A stretch of 64,000 bases of DNA, taken from NCBI GenBank assembly GCA_036435485.1, contig CM071595.1, forward strand, positions 102,230,580-102,294,579, written 5' to 3'. The notes beneath the pieces are model-generated. The model did no database searches. It was not told the DNA's origin and was given only the letters and a program-made list of their open reading frames with translations. Numbering within the stretch: position 1 is the first letter of the stretch; each line of letters starts with the position of its first letter. A program made the translations under genes and the position numbers. Positions 55,926-64,000 of this stretch are shown one piece after another. Source of the DNA: Saposhnikovia divaricata. Taxonomy: Eukaryota > Streptophyta > Magnoliopsida > Apiales > Apiaceae.

Positions 55926-56123
55926 TTAATTTGGGCTTCCAACCTTATCTTGAATTCTTTAAGAATTATTTGGGCAATTCCTCATTTTTCTTAGAATATT
56001 CTAGAACCTGGTAGAATTCCGTTCAAATTTTGAACTCTATGGGCTTCCCGCCTATTTGAAAGCCCAGCTTCTTGTTTACAGCCCATCCACCTCCTATAGC
56101 CGGTTGGATGACTGATCGTGAAT

Positions 56124-56132
56124 TCTATATAA
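56124..56132 (+). promoter_or_regulatory. TATA box upstream of the antisense ORF
   Basis: TCTATATAAGG lies about 240 bp before the ATG of the plus-strand ORF, followed by a pyrimidine-rich stretch (CACTTCTCTTTC), as in plant promoters. Confidence 0.6.
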
Positions 56133-56371
56133 GGGTGAGTACATTTCTCATTTGTTCACACTTCTCTTTCTTAAAGTTATTTTGCAAGGATTCTCTCTCA
56201 ACATTCCCAATACACTTTTAAAAAGCTCTGCTAGGGTTCTGTTGTGAGGCGATTCCCGGTGTTAATCTCCACCTTATTTTCTCAGTTCCCGTTTGAAGAT
56301 CGTTGAATCTTCATCTTTTACGGCCATTCTTAAGATTTTTCTGGGTTCAAGCCTTCAAGCGAAGAACATCG

Positions 56372-58247
56372 ATGGAGAATTCAAGTTCCTCCAGCCAATC
56401 GCAACTAGCTCAAACTGCCTCTACCACCGCTCCAAAGATTTCAAGGGGTAAGAACCCTAAAACATCTCTTGTTCATGCCAATGTTTTTTCCCTTAGAGAT
56501 CTTTTAAGTGAATTTGGCCAAATTTTTCCAAACATGCTCCACTTAGACGCTTATGAATATAAATCGAAGTTTAAGCAACATAGGTTAGATATTTTAGCCC
56601 AACTTTTTCATATTAACGGGCCTTATAGGGCCGTTGTTCCGGCCCAAAATGAAAGGGCCTGCCATCCAAAGCCTGGGGCCATTAGAATATACAAAGAAAC
56701 TTTTTATGCGGGTTTTCACCCTCCACCTCCCCCTTTCGTGTGCCGCCTTTTAGCAGAAGCTAGGGTTTGTCCAACCCAAGTAATGCCAAACGCATGGCGT
56801 TTTATATACTATTTCATGGTCCAATGTAGAAAACATGGGCTGGAACCCAATATTTCTGTTTTTCGGTACTTGTTCAAGTTTGTCAATACTCCCGATAACT
56901 CTGGTTGGGTCAAAATCCAACACCGATCCTTGGCCCGTTCCTGTTTTATTTTTGACTCCGTCCCTGATTCTCTTCCTGATTGGAAGAAAGAATGGTTTTA
57001 TATTTTTCTGGAGGGAGACAGTTGGGATAACTACTTTCGGCCCAATTTCTGCAAAGCCGTTGATGGGCCTATCAAAACCTTGAAATTGGGTGTGGACTAA
57101 GAAGCTGCCATAGCTCTGTTAACGTCTAATAATTTGCATCACTGTGCAAATTTGATTTTCGAGGATTCACTACAAGCCCATGGGCTTAGTGATTTGGGCC
57201 CCGAGGGTAAATAACTTGAAATCCCCATTTTTACCTATTTTTTCTTCATACCGTACTTGTTTTCTCACTCTTAGCTTTCATTTTGCAGCTAAGGCAGCCC
57301 TGGGGGCCATTTTTAAAAGAAGGGAAACCGCTGCTGCTACTGGGGTAGTAGCGGAGAGAGATAGGGCTAAAAGGCCTAGGAATGAGGACACCACTCCCGT
57401 TGTGGAGCGTGTTCCTGCTTTTCTTCAGGAACGGCCTGTTCCTGTTGATGAAGATCTCACCCCTTTCATTGTGGATTGGGGTTTATGCAATAGGGATACA
57501 GCTGTGGGCGACTCTAGGGCCTCGGCTGAATGGTCCAGGAGTGTGGTCACTTCGCGAGATAGGGCCCACATTGTTGAGTCTTTCAATGACCTGCAGATCG
57601 AGCTCCTGGGATCTCAGGCTGTAGCTTCAGTAATTTTTTTTTATGGTTGCATGTTCTTTCTCTTGTTCCTTTGCTTTTTTAGTTGATTCCAACATTTGTT
57701 TTGCAGATGAATGCCTATCTCCAGGCTGCTGTCCACAACCTTAAGGCAGTGCGTGCCGATTTTACAGTTGCGGAGAGGGACAGGGATAGTATTTTGCTTC
57801 TTCAGAGGAAAATTTTGCTCGCTTTAGGGAGATGGAAAAGGAGTTGGTCGAGGAGAAAGAGAAGAACAGGAGGCTGCAGTTGGAGGTGCAGCAGAACAGA
57901 GAGCACATCATAGCTGACTACAAAGCTTCTAAGGAGTTTGAGGATCTCCTGAACGCGGAGTATGATGCTAGCTTCCCTGCCACTTTCAAATAATGTTCGG
58001 AAGAGATTATTGAGGAGCTTACGGGAAGATTGAGGGTGTGTCCCTAGAGAGGTTCCCTGTTCCTGCTATCCCTGGACTTGCGCCCACTACTCAGGAGATG
58101 TCTACAGAGACAGATGCAGGTGCGGGCTCCCAGCCTACTCAGGATCCGCCTTCTTCTCCTTTAGTGGAGGAGTTAGATGATTCTGCTAAAGGGACAGATC
58201 CCCCGCTTACTCAGGGGAATGATATTATCGATGACTTAGATATTTAG
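56372..58247 (+). pseudogene. Tat antisense ORF (plant-transposon-protein type), spliced
   Basis: Runs opposite to the Tat pol genes. Exon 1, 56372-57206, starts MENSSSSSQSQLAQ and has NERACHPKPGAIRIYKETFY, FHPPPPPFVCRLLAEARVCP, QVMPNAWRFIYYFMVQCRKH, similar to the putative gypsy-type transposon domain (Transposase_28). It has a TAA at 57098. Exon 2, 57289-57629, reads KAALGAIFKRRETAAATG. Exon 3 from 57707 reads MNAYLQAAVHNLKAVRADFT, then a coiled coil (REMEKELVEEKEKNRRLQLE), with a frameshift near 57815, a TAA at 57991 and a second frameshift into SLERFPVPAIPGLAPTTQEM to the stop at 58245. Intron phases fit. Its role in Tat elements is unknown. Confidence 0.85.
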
Positions 58248-58677
58248 ATGGCCCTGCGTGGCTTGTTGTTGTTTTACCCATATTTATTCTGAACTTTTTG
58301 CCCTCTGGGGTTTATGGTGTAATTTTAACTTAACTATTTATGCAGTCAATTTCCTTTGTTTCCATCTTCCTGTCTTTTGCTTATAGTTTGTTATACTTTT
58401 TTGAATTTCCCCGGTACTTGGCCACTCGACTTGTACCAAACTCGCAAATTGGTAAAACATATGTCTTTCGTGTTTAAAATAACAAAACAAAAGAAGTAGC
58501 TCAAGCAAAAACAAACTTTATTAATAAGCAAACAAAGAATGTCGATAACATGGGTTCAACCCTCACATAGATAACTTATTTCCTACTGGGGGCAACATGC
58601 CCTGCAATGGTTTCATCGAACCTTATTTCTTCTTCTCCTAATAAATAGATAAAAAGCTAAATCCTCAAAGGAATATC
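58248..58677. other. Space between antisense ORF and integrase ends
   Basis: The two convergent ORFs end here. AT-rich, including a plausible plus-strand 3' UTR. Nothing else seen. Confidence 0.6.
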
Positions 58678-59835
58678 TTAAACATAATAAGCTTTCAGAT
58701 TCAAAGCGTGCCAAGTGTGAGGCATTTCGTTTCCATCCAAGGTTTCCAGCTTGTAGGATCCTCGTCCTAGCGTCATCCTAACTCGATACGGCCTTTCCCA
58801 ATTGGGGGCTAGCTTCCCTTTCTGTCCGACTCCCGAGGCCTCTATCTTCCTTAGAACCAAGTCGCCCTGTCGAAAGAACCTTTCTTTAACCCTGTGATTG
58901 TAGTGGAAGGATGCTCTCTTCTGATGCTCTGTATTCCGGGCATTTGCTTCATCCCCAACCTCATCAATTAGGTCTAGGCTGAGCCTCATGCCTTCTTCAT
59001 TAGTCTCTTGTTCGTATGCTTCAACTCGAGGTGATGCATGCATAATTTCCAAGGGCACAACTGCCTCGGTTCCATAAGCCAGCAAAAACGGGGTTGCTCC
59101 GGTCGTCACCTTACATGTGGTGCGATATGCCCAAAGTATGGGCAGTAACTCTTCGACCCAAGTATTCCTTGAGCGTTCGACCCACTTTTTTAGTCCATCT
59201 AAGATAATGCGGTTTGCTACTTCTGCCTGTCCATTTGCTAGAGGGTGAGCTACTAAAGTGAAACGAAGCTCAATAGCATTTTCCTCGCAATACTTCTTAA
59301 ACTCCTCATTGTTGAACTGTGTTCCTTTATCTGTTACAAGGATATGTGGGATTCCATACCTACAAATGATGTTTTCCCAAAAGAATTGAGCAACTTGCTT
59401 GGTGGTTATCTTGGCCAAGGGCTTAGCCTCAATCCACTTGGCGAAGTAGTCGATGGCTACTACTAGAAACTTCCTTTGTGCTGAAGCTACGGGAAAAGGA
59501 CCAAGTATATCCATTCCCCACATTGCAAATGGGATAGGAGAGTTAATTGAAGTCAACATCTCAGGCGGTTGCCTTACAATTGGTGCATGCTTTTGGCACC
59601 TATCGAACCTTTTGACATAATTCTGTGCATCGGCCAACATCTCCGGCCAGTAGAAACCCAAACGAGTAATCTTATGAGCTAGGGCTCTACCCCCTAAGTG
59701 CTGCCCACGGATACCTACATTAACTTCCTCCAAAGCTTCCTTTGCCTCTTGGGGCCTCAAACACTTCAAGTATGGGATGACAAAAGATCTCTTGTAAAGG
59801 ATGCCTTCAATTAAGGCATACCTTAATGCTCTCAC
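58678..59835 (-). pseudogene. Tat integrase
   Basis: About 385 codons open to the natural stop. Zinc region IRGQHLGGRALAHKITRLGF and RFDRCQKHA: one His (N in EVNVG, normally H) and the first Cys of CxxC (F in RFDRC) are lost. Catalytic core: Asp in GMDILGPFP, Asp in VTDKGTQFN, Glu in ANGQAEVANR, all present. C-terminal GPY/F-like region: GDLVLRKIE, LAPNWERPYRV, SYKLETLDG. It integrates the cDNA in the family. With the zinc finger damaged it is probably inactive even though the core is complete. The upstream join to RNase H is also interrupted. Confidence 0.93.
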
Positions 59836-59844
59836 CGACAGCTT

Positions 59845-60618
59845 TCACGCCTCTCGAGTATCGTCAGGGAGCCATCCAGTTTTGAGGTGAGCTTTGATAG
59901 GATCTATCCAACAGCTTCCTACATCAATCGGTGCTACCAACTTAGAGTTGATGGTCGAGGCCTTCAAGACCTGGAAGTAAACACTCCCTGCATAATTCTC
60001 TATCTCAAAAGAAGCGAACTTAGACAAAGCATCAGCCTTAACATTTTCTTCTCTCGGAATGTGTTCCACATAGCACTCATTAAACTGAGTCATGACAGCT
60101 TTCACAACTCGTAAATACTTTGCCATAGTTTCATCCTTGGCCTCAAATTCACCATTCATGTGCGATACTACCAGTCTTGAATCCCCACAAACTTTAAGAT
60201 TCTTGACCCTCATGATTCTGGCCAAGCCCAACCTGGCTATCAAGGCTTCATACTCAGCTTCGTTATTGGTTATCGGAAAATCCAACTTCAAAGCATACTC
60301 AACTGTGAACCCATCAGGGATTTGCAAGACTAAACCTGCACCACTAGATTTTGTTTTTGATGCTCCATCAAAATAGAGCACCAAATATTCCTTCTGATCA
60401 GGTACAAGCTCCTCATCTTTTTCGTCGCTTCCAGGGGTGGCTACTATCTCCTGCCCCCCGACTTCATGGTTGTCAATGTTACATTCAACCATGAAGTCAG
60501 CCAATGCCTGAGCCTTGATGGTTGTTCGAGGCTTATATGCGATGTCAAATTCACCAAGTTCAATTGCCCACTTAATCAACCTTCCACTGGCCTTTGGGCA
60601 ATGCAATATGTTTCTCAA
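59845..60618 (-). pseudogene. Tat RNase H tail and second (archaeal-type) RNase H
   Basis: Starts LRNILHCPKASGRLIKWAIE, LGEFDIAYKPRTTIKAQALA, the end of the first RNase H and linker. Then comes a second RNase H: LYFDGASKTKSSGAGLVLQI (Asp), NNEAEYEALIARLGLA (Glu), KVCGDSRLVVSHMNGE (Asp), EENVKADALSKFAS (Asp), the full D-E-D-D set. A second RNase H is characteristic of the Tat lineage. A TAG precedes LRNIL at about 60619. Confidence 0.93.
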
Positions 60619-61308
60619 CTACTGGTTCGTCAGGACTTCAATCTTGTGTGCCTGGAAGTACGGTCGTAGCTTCCTCGAGGCTGTTATCAATGCCAAAGCA
60701 AACTTCTCAATGGTTGAGTAATTCAACTTAGCCCCGTGCAAAACCTTGCTCACATAATATATAGGTTTCTGAACCTTTTCTCTTCTCGAATAAGAACGGC
60801 ACTCAACGCTTGTTGGGATACCGCCAAGTATAAATACAATGTCTCTCCGGGACTAGGTTTGGCCAACAACGGGGCCTCAGTCATATACTTTTTTAACTGT
60901 TTAAAGGCCTCTTGGCTTTCAAGCGTCCACTCAAAATTTTTCACCTTTTTCAATGCTTGAAAGAAAGGCAAGCACTTATCACCAGATTTGGAGATGAACC
61001 TCCCTAAGGCCGCAACTCGGCCTGTTAACTTCTGTACATCTCTTATAGAGCGTGGTGGCTCCATATCCAGAATCGCCTTTATTTTATCAGGGTTGGCTTC
61101 AATGCCTCGCTTTGAAACCATCAAACCCAAAAACTTTCCTGAACCAACGCCAAAGGCACATTTGGCTGGATTCAACATCATCTTGTGGTGACTCAGCACT
61201 TCGAATGCCTCTCTGAGGTGATTAATGTGGTCTGCCTAGAATAGGCTCTTGACTAACATGTCATCAACATAAACCTCCATGGTTTTCCCAATTAGATTAG
61301 CGAATATC
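60619..61308 (-). pseudogene. Tat RT thumb and first RNase H
   Basis: Catalytic loop VYVDDMLVKS on the minus strand at about 61250-61275, then a TAG at 61236-61238 before ADHINHLREAFEVL. The open part 60750-61199 reads MMLNPAKCAFGVGSGKFLGL, GIEANPDKIKAILDMEPP, SIRDVQKLTGRVAALGRF (RT thumb), then LYLYLAVSQQALSAVLIREE (RNase H start). A frameshift at about 60775 moves to QKPIYYVSKVLHGAKLNY, EKFALALITASRKLRPYFQA and a stop before LRNIL. All domains are present, none in one frame. Confidence 0.9.
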
Positions 61309-61815
61309 TTATTCACCAATCGTTGGTAAGTGGCTCATGCATTTTTTTAGTCCAAAAGCCATAACGAGATAACAGAAAACACCAAAGTCAGTTATGAAGG
61401 ATACCTTTGGGATGTCATCCTTATGCATCTTAATCTGGTTATAACCACTGAAACCATCCATGAAACTCAACATCTCATGCCCAGCAGTTGCATCTATCAG
61501 CGTGTCAATCCTTGGTAGAGGGAAACAATCCTTGGGACATGCATCATTCAGATCAGTGAAGTCTATACACATCCTCCACTTTCCATTTGCCTTCTTGACC
61601 ATCACAGGATTAGCCAACCATTCGGGAAACTGAATCTCTTCAATAAACCCGGCCTCTAAGAGCTTGTCAACTTCTTGCTTAATGGCCTCTTGCCTTTCAG
61701 GAGCAATATTCCTCTTCTTCTGCTTTATTGTCTTCCGCTTTGGATCGACATTCAGCTTGTGAGTTATGAGTTGGGGATCAATCCCTGGCATCTCAGCCAC
61801 TGTCCAAGCAAACAC
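61309..61815 (-). pseudogene. Tat reverse transcriptase, fingers and palm
   Basis: MFAWTVAEMPGIDPQLITHK, QEVDKLLEAGFIEEIQFPEW, VMVKKANGKWRMCIDFTDLN (motif 1-2), CPKDCFPLPRIDTLIDATAG, LSFMDGFSGYNQIKMHKDD (first catalytic Asp in FMDGFSGYNQI), FCYLVMAFGLKK. A frameshift near 61340 diverts from the expected ATYQRLVNKIFA, which is readable in the next frame just before YVDD. It copies RNA into DNA in the family. Confidence 0.93.
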
Positions 61816-61910
61816 ATCACTGTTTTCTTATAAGAAAGTCATTAACCTGCCCTTCAAGGGTTCCTTCAAAGAAGCTCCAATATACGTAACTTTTTCGGGG
61901 TCTCCGAGAT

Positions 61911-62606
61911 CTAGAGGTATAGGAACCAAATCTTCTGTCGGCTTTCCTCGGTGCTCATCATCTCCTCGGACATCCATGTCTTCAATCGGAAGGACCTACC
62001 CCCAACTCCATCGGCTCTTAGAGCAACTATATAACAACTTCTAGCCATTTTCTGATCTCCTCTCTGTTCTCCAACACAATTACGAGTTAGTAACTTGATC
62101 TTCATTTGATATGTTGAGGCCACAGCCTTAAACGCATGAAGCCCAGTCCTTCCCAGGATCGCATTATATGTCGAGGCTGCCTTGATTTTTAAGAAATTCA
62201 ACATCTGAATGGCCTCTTTAGGCTCCTGCCCAATAGTCACAGGCAGCTGAATGGTTCCTTCAACCTTGGACTCATCTCCATTAAATCCATAGATAGGTAT
62301 GTTGGTCGGGGTCAATCGAGAATCATTGTACCCCATCTTCATAAATACATCATAAAACAGAATGTCAACCGAAGCTCCATTGTCTATTAGGACTCGCTTT
62401 ACTTTCGAATTTCCAATTATAGGGGTTATGACCAACAGGTCGTCGTGGGGGAACTTCACCCCTTCGAGGTCTGAATCATCAAAACCAATCACTATCTCGG
62501 TCTTAGCACGTTTCGGGGCCTCTCCCATGATGTGCATCACTTCTCTGACATAGGCCTTTCGAGAGTTTTGGGTTGTGCCGGCCGCTGTCGGGCCTCCCCA
62601 AATCAT
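61911..62606 (-). pseudogene. Tat protease region
   Basis: In the middle of the frame: DLLVITPIIGNSKVKRVLID then NGASVDILFYDVF. The D-N-G in place of D-S/T-G is common in Tat. It is followed by NIPIYGFNGDESKVEGTIQL and NAILGRTGLHAFKAVASTYQ (second conserved Gly region). The N-terminal part (YVREVMHIMGEAPKRAKTEI) is the linker from gag. The end, GGRSFRLKTWMSEE, then leads toward RT. Confidence 0.88.
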
Positions 62607-63128
62607 ATTGATAACTGGCCCTCGAGGCTGTGGGTTGCGATCACAGTCGTTGTCCCTTCGATCATTATTCTTCCTGTCATAATCCCTCCTTTGATTTCCA
62701 CGATCTTCACCCTTCGTGAACTAGCCTAGCTTCCCTCTTCGGATCAAGAATTCAATCTCGTCTTTGAGTTGCCTACAATCATCGGTATCATGTCCCACAT
62801 CCTTATGGTACCTATAGTACTGATCCTTGTTTCATTTTGCGGGGTCTCCCCTAAGTGGCTTCGGCCATCGGAATTCCTTATCTTTCTTAATTTCCAACAA
62901 GATCTGACACGTAGGAGCATTCAACCTTGCATAGTCAGAAAATCTTCATCCAAAATTCTTCTTTGGTGGTGGTGAGTCAGAGTCCTTGCTAATTCGAGGA
63001 TACTTGTCCCTAGCATCGTACTCTTGCTCTTGCTTCCGCTTCTTTGAACCATTGCTACCTTTTTCATTTCCTTCTGCGGCTTCTTTCTTCATGCTGTCCT
63101 CAGCTTTAATATACTTATCAGCCCTTCG
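62607..63128 (-). pseudogene. Tat gag C-terminal part
   Basis: Minus-strand reading, broken by three or more stops, gives a Lys/Glu-rich stretch, then PPPKKNFG, RFSDYARLNAPTCQILLEIK, DQYYRYHKDVGHDTDDCRQL and FLIRRGKLG. The YYRYH...GHDTDDC segment is the Tat-type finger (normally YCRFH...GHDTxxC) with the first Cys replaced by Tyr. The plus-strand ORFs at 62532-62975 are shadows. Confidence 0.8.
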
Positions 63129-63630
63129 TTAAAGCTCAGCCATATTCTCAGGGGGGTGTTTTGCCAATGAACTTTTAAAGAAGAGATCAGTGGTTCCGTG
63201 TTCGAGGGCTACCATGGCCACCTTGTTCTCCAAATCAGTGATATTCAATGTCTCCTTAGTACATCTCTTAAGGTAATCCTTCAAATTTTCGTTCTTTCCT
63301 TGTACCACATACATGAGAGATGCGGAGCTTTTCTCTTGAACTCTTCCGCTGATGAACTGGCTAATAAAAGCAGCACTCAACTCCTTAAAGGAGCCAATTG
63401 AATTCGCGGGCAAGCGTCTATACCATCTTTGAGCCATGCCAGACAGAGTTTGAGGGAATGCCCTACACTTTAAAGCATCACTTGCAGGCTGCAATAGCTG
63501 TGCATTTGAGAACGTCCTGACGTGGTTTGCGGGATCACCCGTTCCATCATAAGCCTTGATTGTCGGCATCTTGAACTTCTTTGAAATACGAGCATTCATC
63601 ACCTCCTCAGTAAACGGGGGTGTGGGATCA
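63129..63630 (-). pseudogene. Tat gag, central part
   Basis: The retrotransposon gag domain: FKMPTIKAYDGTGDPANHVR, CRAFPQTLSGMAQRWYRRLP, SIGSFKELSAAFISQFISGR, NENLKDYLKRCTKETLNI. It ends at a TAA after NMAEL (63129). Upstream the frame continues (PPFTEEVMNARISKK) to 63630, where Athila-type LTR sequence begins, so the N-terminus is outside the window. Confidence 0.92.
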
Positions 63631-64000
63631 TGTTTGCACTAAATCACGCAAGCGTACGTGGTCACAAGTAATATATGAATAAGTCAAGTTCGTTCCCACA
63701 GAGATCTGGTTAGGTTTCAATTCATTTCATGCACCTATGCAACAATGTATGGTTTTTATTCACTACTAAGACAATTAACAAGATTGGGTTTAGATTAACT
63801 ATAATTAACTAAGAAACAAATTAACAAAACTAAGAATTAACTAACTAACGAGAATTGGAATCGAATTACTTATGCAAGAGAAAACATAGGATCCTAACTT
63901 CATTAAATACTTTGCTTAGATCTGACGCCTTTAATCACTATATCCAATGGTTATGATATCTGATCGGATAAAACGAAACAAGCATAAGCTACCTCTCGGT
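63631..64000 (-). repeat. Athila-type LTR (third insertion), cut by the window edge
   Basis: Starts TGTTTGCACTAAATCACGC on the plus strand, the inverse of the end of the Athila-1 LTR (GTGAATTAGTGCGAACA). It stays recognisably similar but diverged (TACGTGGTCACAAGTAATAT, CATGCACCTATGCAACAATG). It is a minus-strand Athila relative inserted in the Tat gag. Only its LTR start is visible. Confidence 0.9.

Larger units (their letters stand above)
54889..63630 (-). mobile_element. Tat-lineage Ty3 element with dual RNase H and antisense ORF (internal region)
   Basis: On the minus strand, from right: gag, PR, RT, RNase H, a second archaeal-type RNase H, IN. A plus-strand spliced ORF and a tandem-repeat block lie between IN and the 3' LTR. 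The second RNase H and the antisense ORF are diagnostic of the Tat/Ogre clade. Polypurine-like tract GTTCGGGGCAAA at 54889-54900 (minus). The 5' end is interrupted in gag by an Athila-type insertion at 63631. Stops and frameshifts in gag, RT and RNase H make it non-functional. Confidence 0.92.

Noticed and set aside
55305..56014. ORFs rich in SWAWVL/PPRR or TPAKEA repeats on both strands
   Set aside because: They arise from translating the 105-bp tandem repeat in all frames; no domain and no consistent start.
1..64000. tRNA, rRNA or other structural RNA genes
   Set aside because: No cloverleaf with A/B boxes or rRNA core was recognised by eye. tRNA-like strings are only the primer-binding sites of retroelements.

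Overview
The window is plant nuclear DNA, almost certainly a repeat-rich intergenic tract. No intact host gene is present. Everything recognisable is a transposable element or a host fragment carried by one. Plant origin rests on several things: SIRE-type and other Ty1/Copia elements, Athila, Tekay-like and Tat lineages of Ty3, primer-binding sites matching initiator tRNA-Met and (family knowledge) tRNA-Asp, a CACTA transposon, and two spliced exons of a plant heterotrimeric G-protein beta gene. A eudicot is likely, but I cannot name the species.

Layout. (1) 1-6985: a minus-strand Copia element (Copia-A), cut by the window edge. (2) 6986-12505 and 50997 to about 53.6 kb: the two halves of an old, decayed minus-strand Tekay-like chromovirus. 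It is split by (3), a plus-strand Athila-type element (Athila-1, 12506-50991) with matching CCTAG target duplications 38 kb apart. Athila-1 hosts a second Athila-type family (Athila-2, duplication AGTGT), which in turn hosts a SIRE-type Copia element with an envelope-like ORF (19930-30794). (4) Inside the Athila-1 protease gene sits an 11.3-kb non-autonomous CACTA transposon (35791-47131, duplication CCA, perfect 32-bp inverted ends). It carries exons 1-2 of a G-beta (AGB1-type) gene and several exons of a second, unidentified host gene. That second gene is itself split by another Copia element (Copia-B, 38281-44417, duplication CAGTA), and a hAT element (45259-46135, duplication CTTTTTAA) lies in one of its introns. 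(5) 52348-53260: a LINE-like insertion with a 12-bp duplication. (6) About 54-63.6 kb: a minus-strand Tat-lineage Ty3 element with gag, PR, RT, two RNase H domains, IN, a spliced antisense ORF and a 105-bp tandem-repeat block. (7) 63631-end: the start of a third Athila-type insertion inside the Tat gag.

The flanking duplications give a relative chronology: Tekay < Athila-1 < Athila-2 < SIRE on one branch, and Athila-1 < CACTA < Copia-B and hAT on the other. Between Athila-2 and the Athila-1 gag there is a recombination scar: a truncated second copy of the Athila-1 LTR plus leader and a solo Athila-2 LTR with the same AGTGT duplication. Nearly all ORFs are broken by isolated stops or frameshifts. 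The most complete coding set is the SIRE element (gag, pol, env-like), which differs from open mainly by three stop codons.

The items most worth following up are the gene-capturing CACTA, the recombination scar, a conserved 3' element shared by the two Athila families (both of which lack RT, RNase H and IN), the ACTATTCA inverted-motif array in the SIRE LTR, and the hairpin-forming 105-bp repeats beside the Tat antisense ORF.
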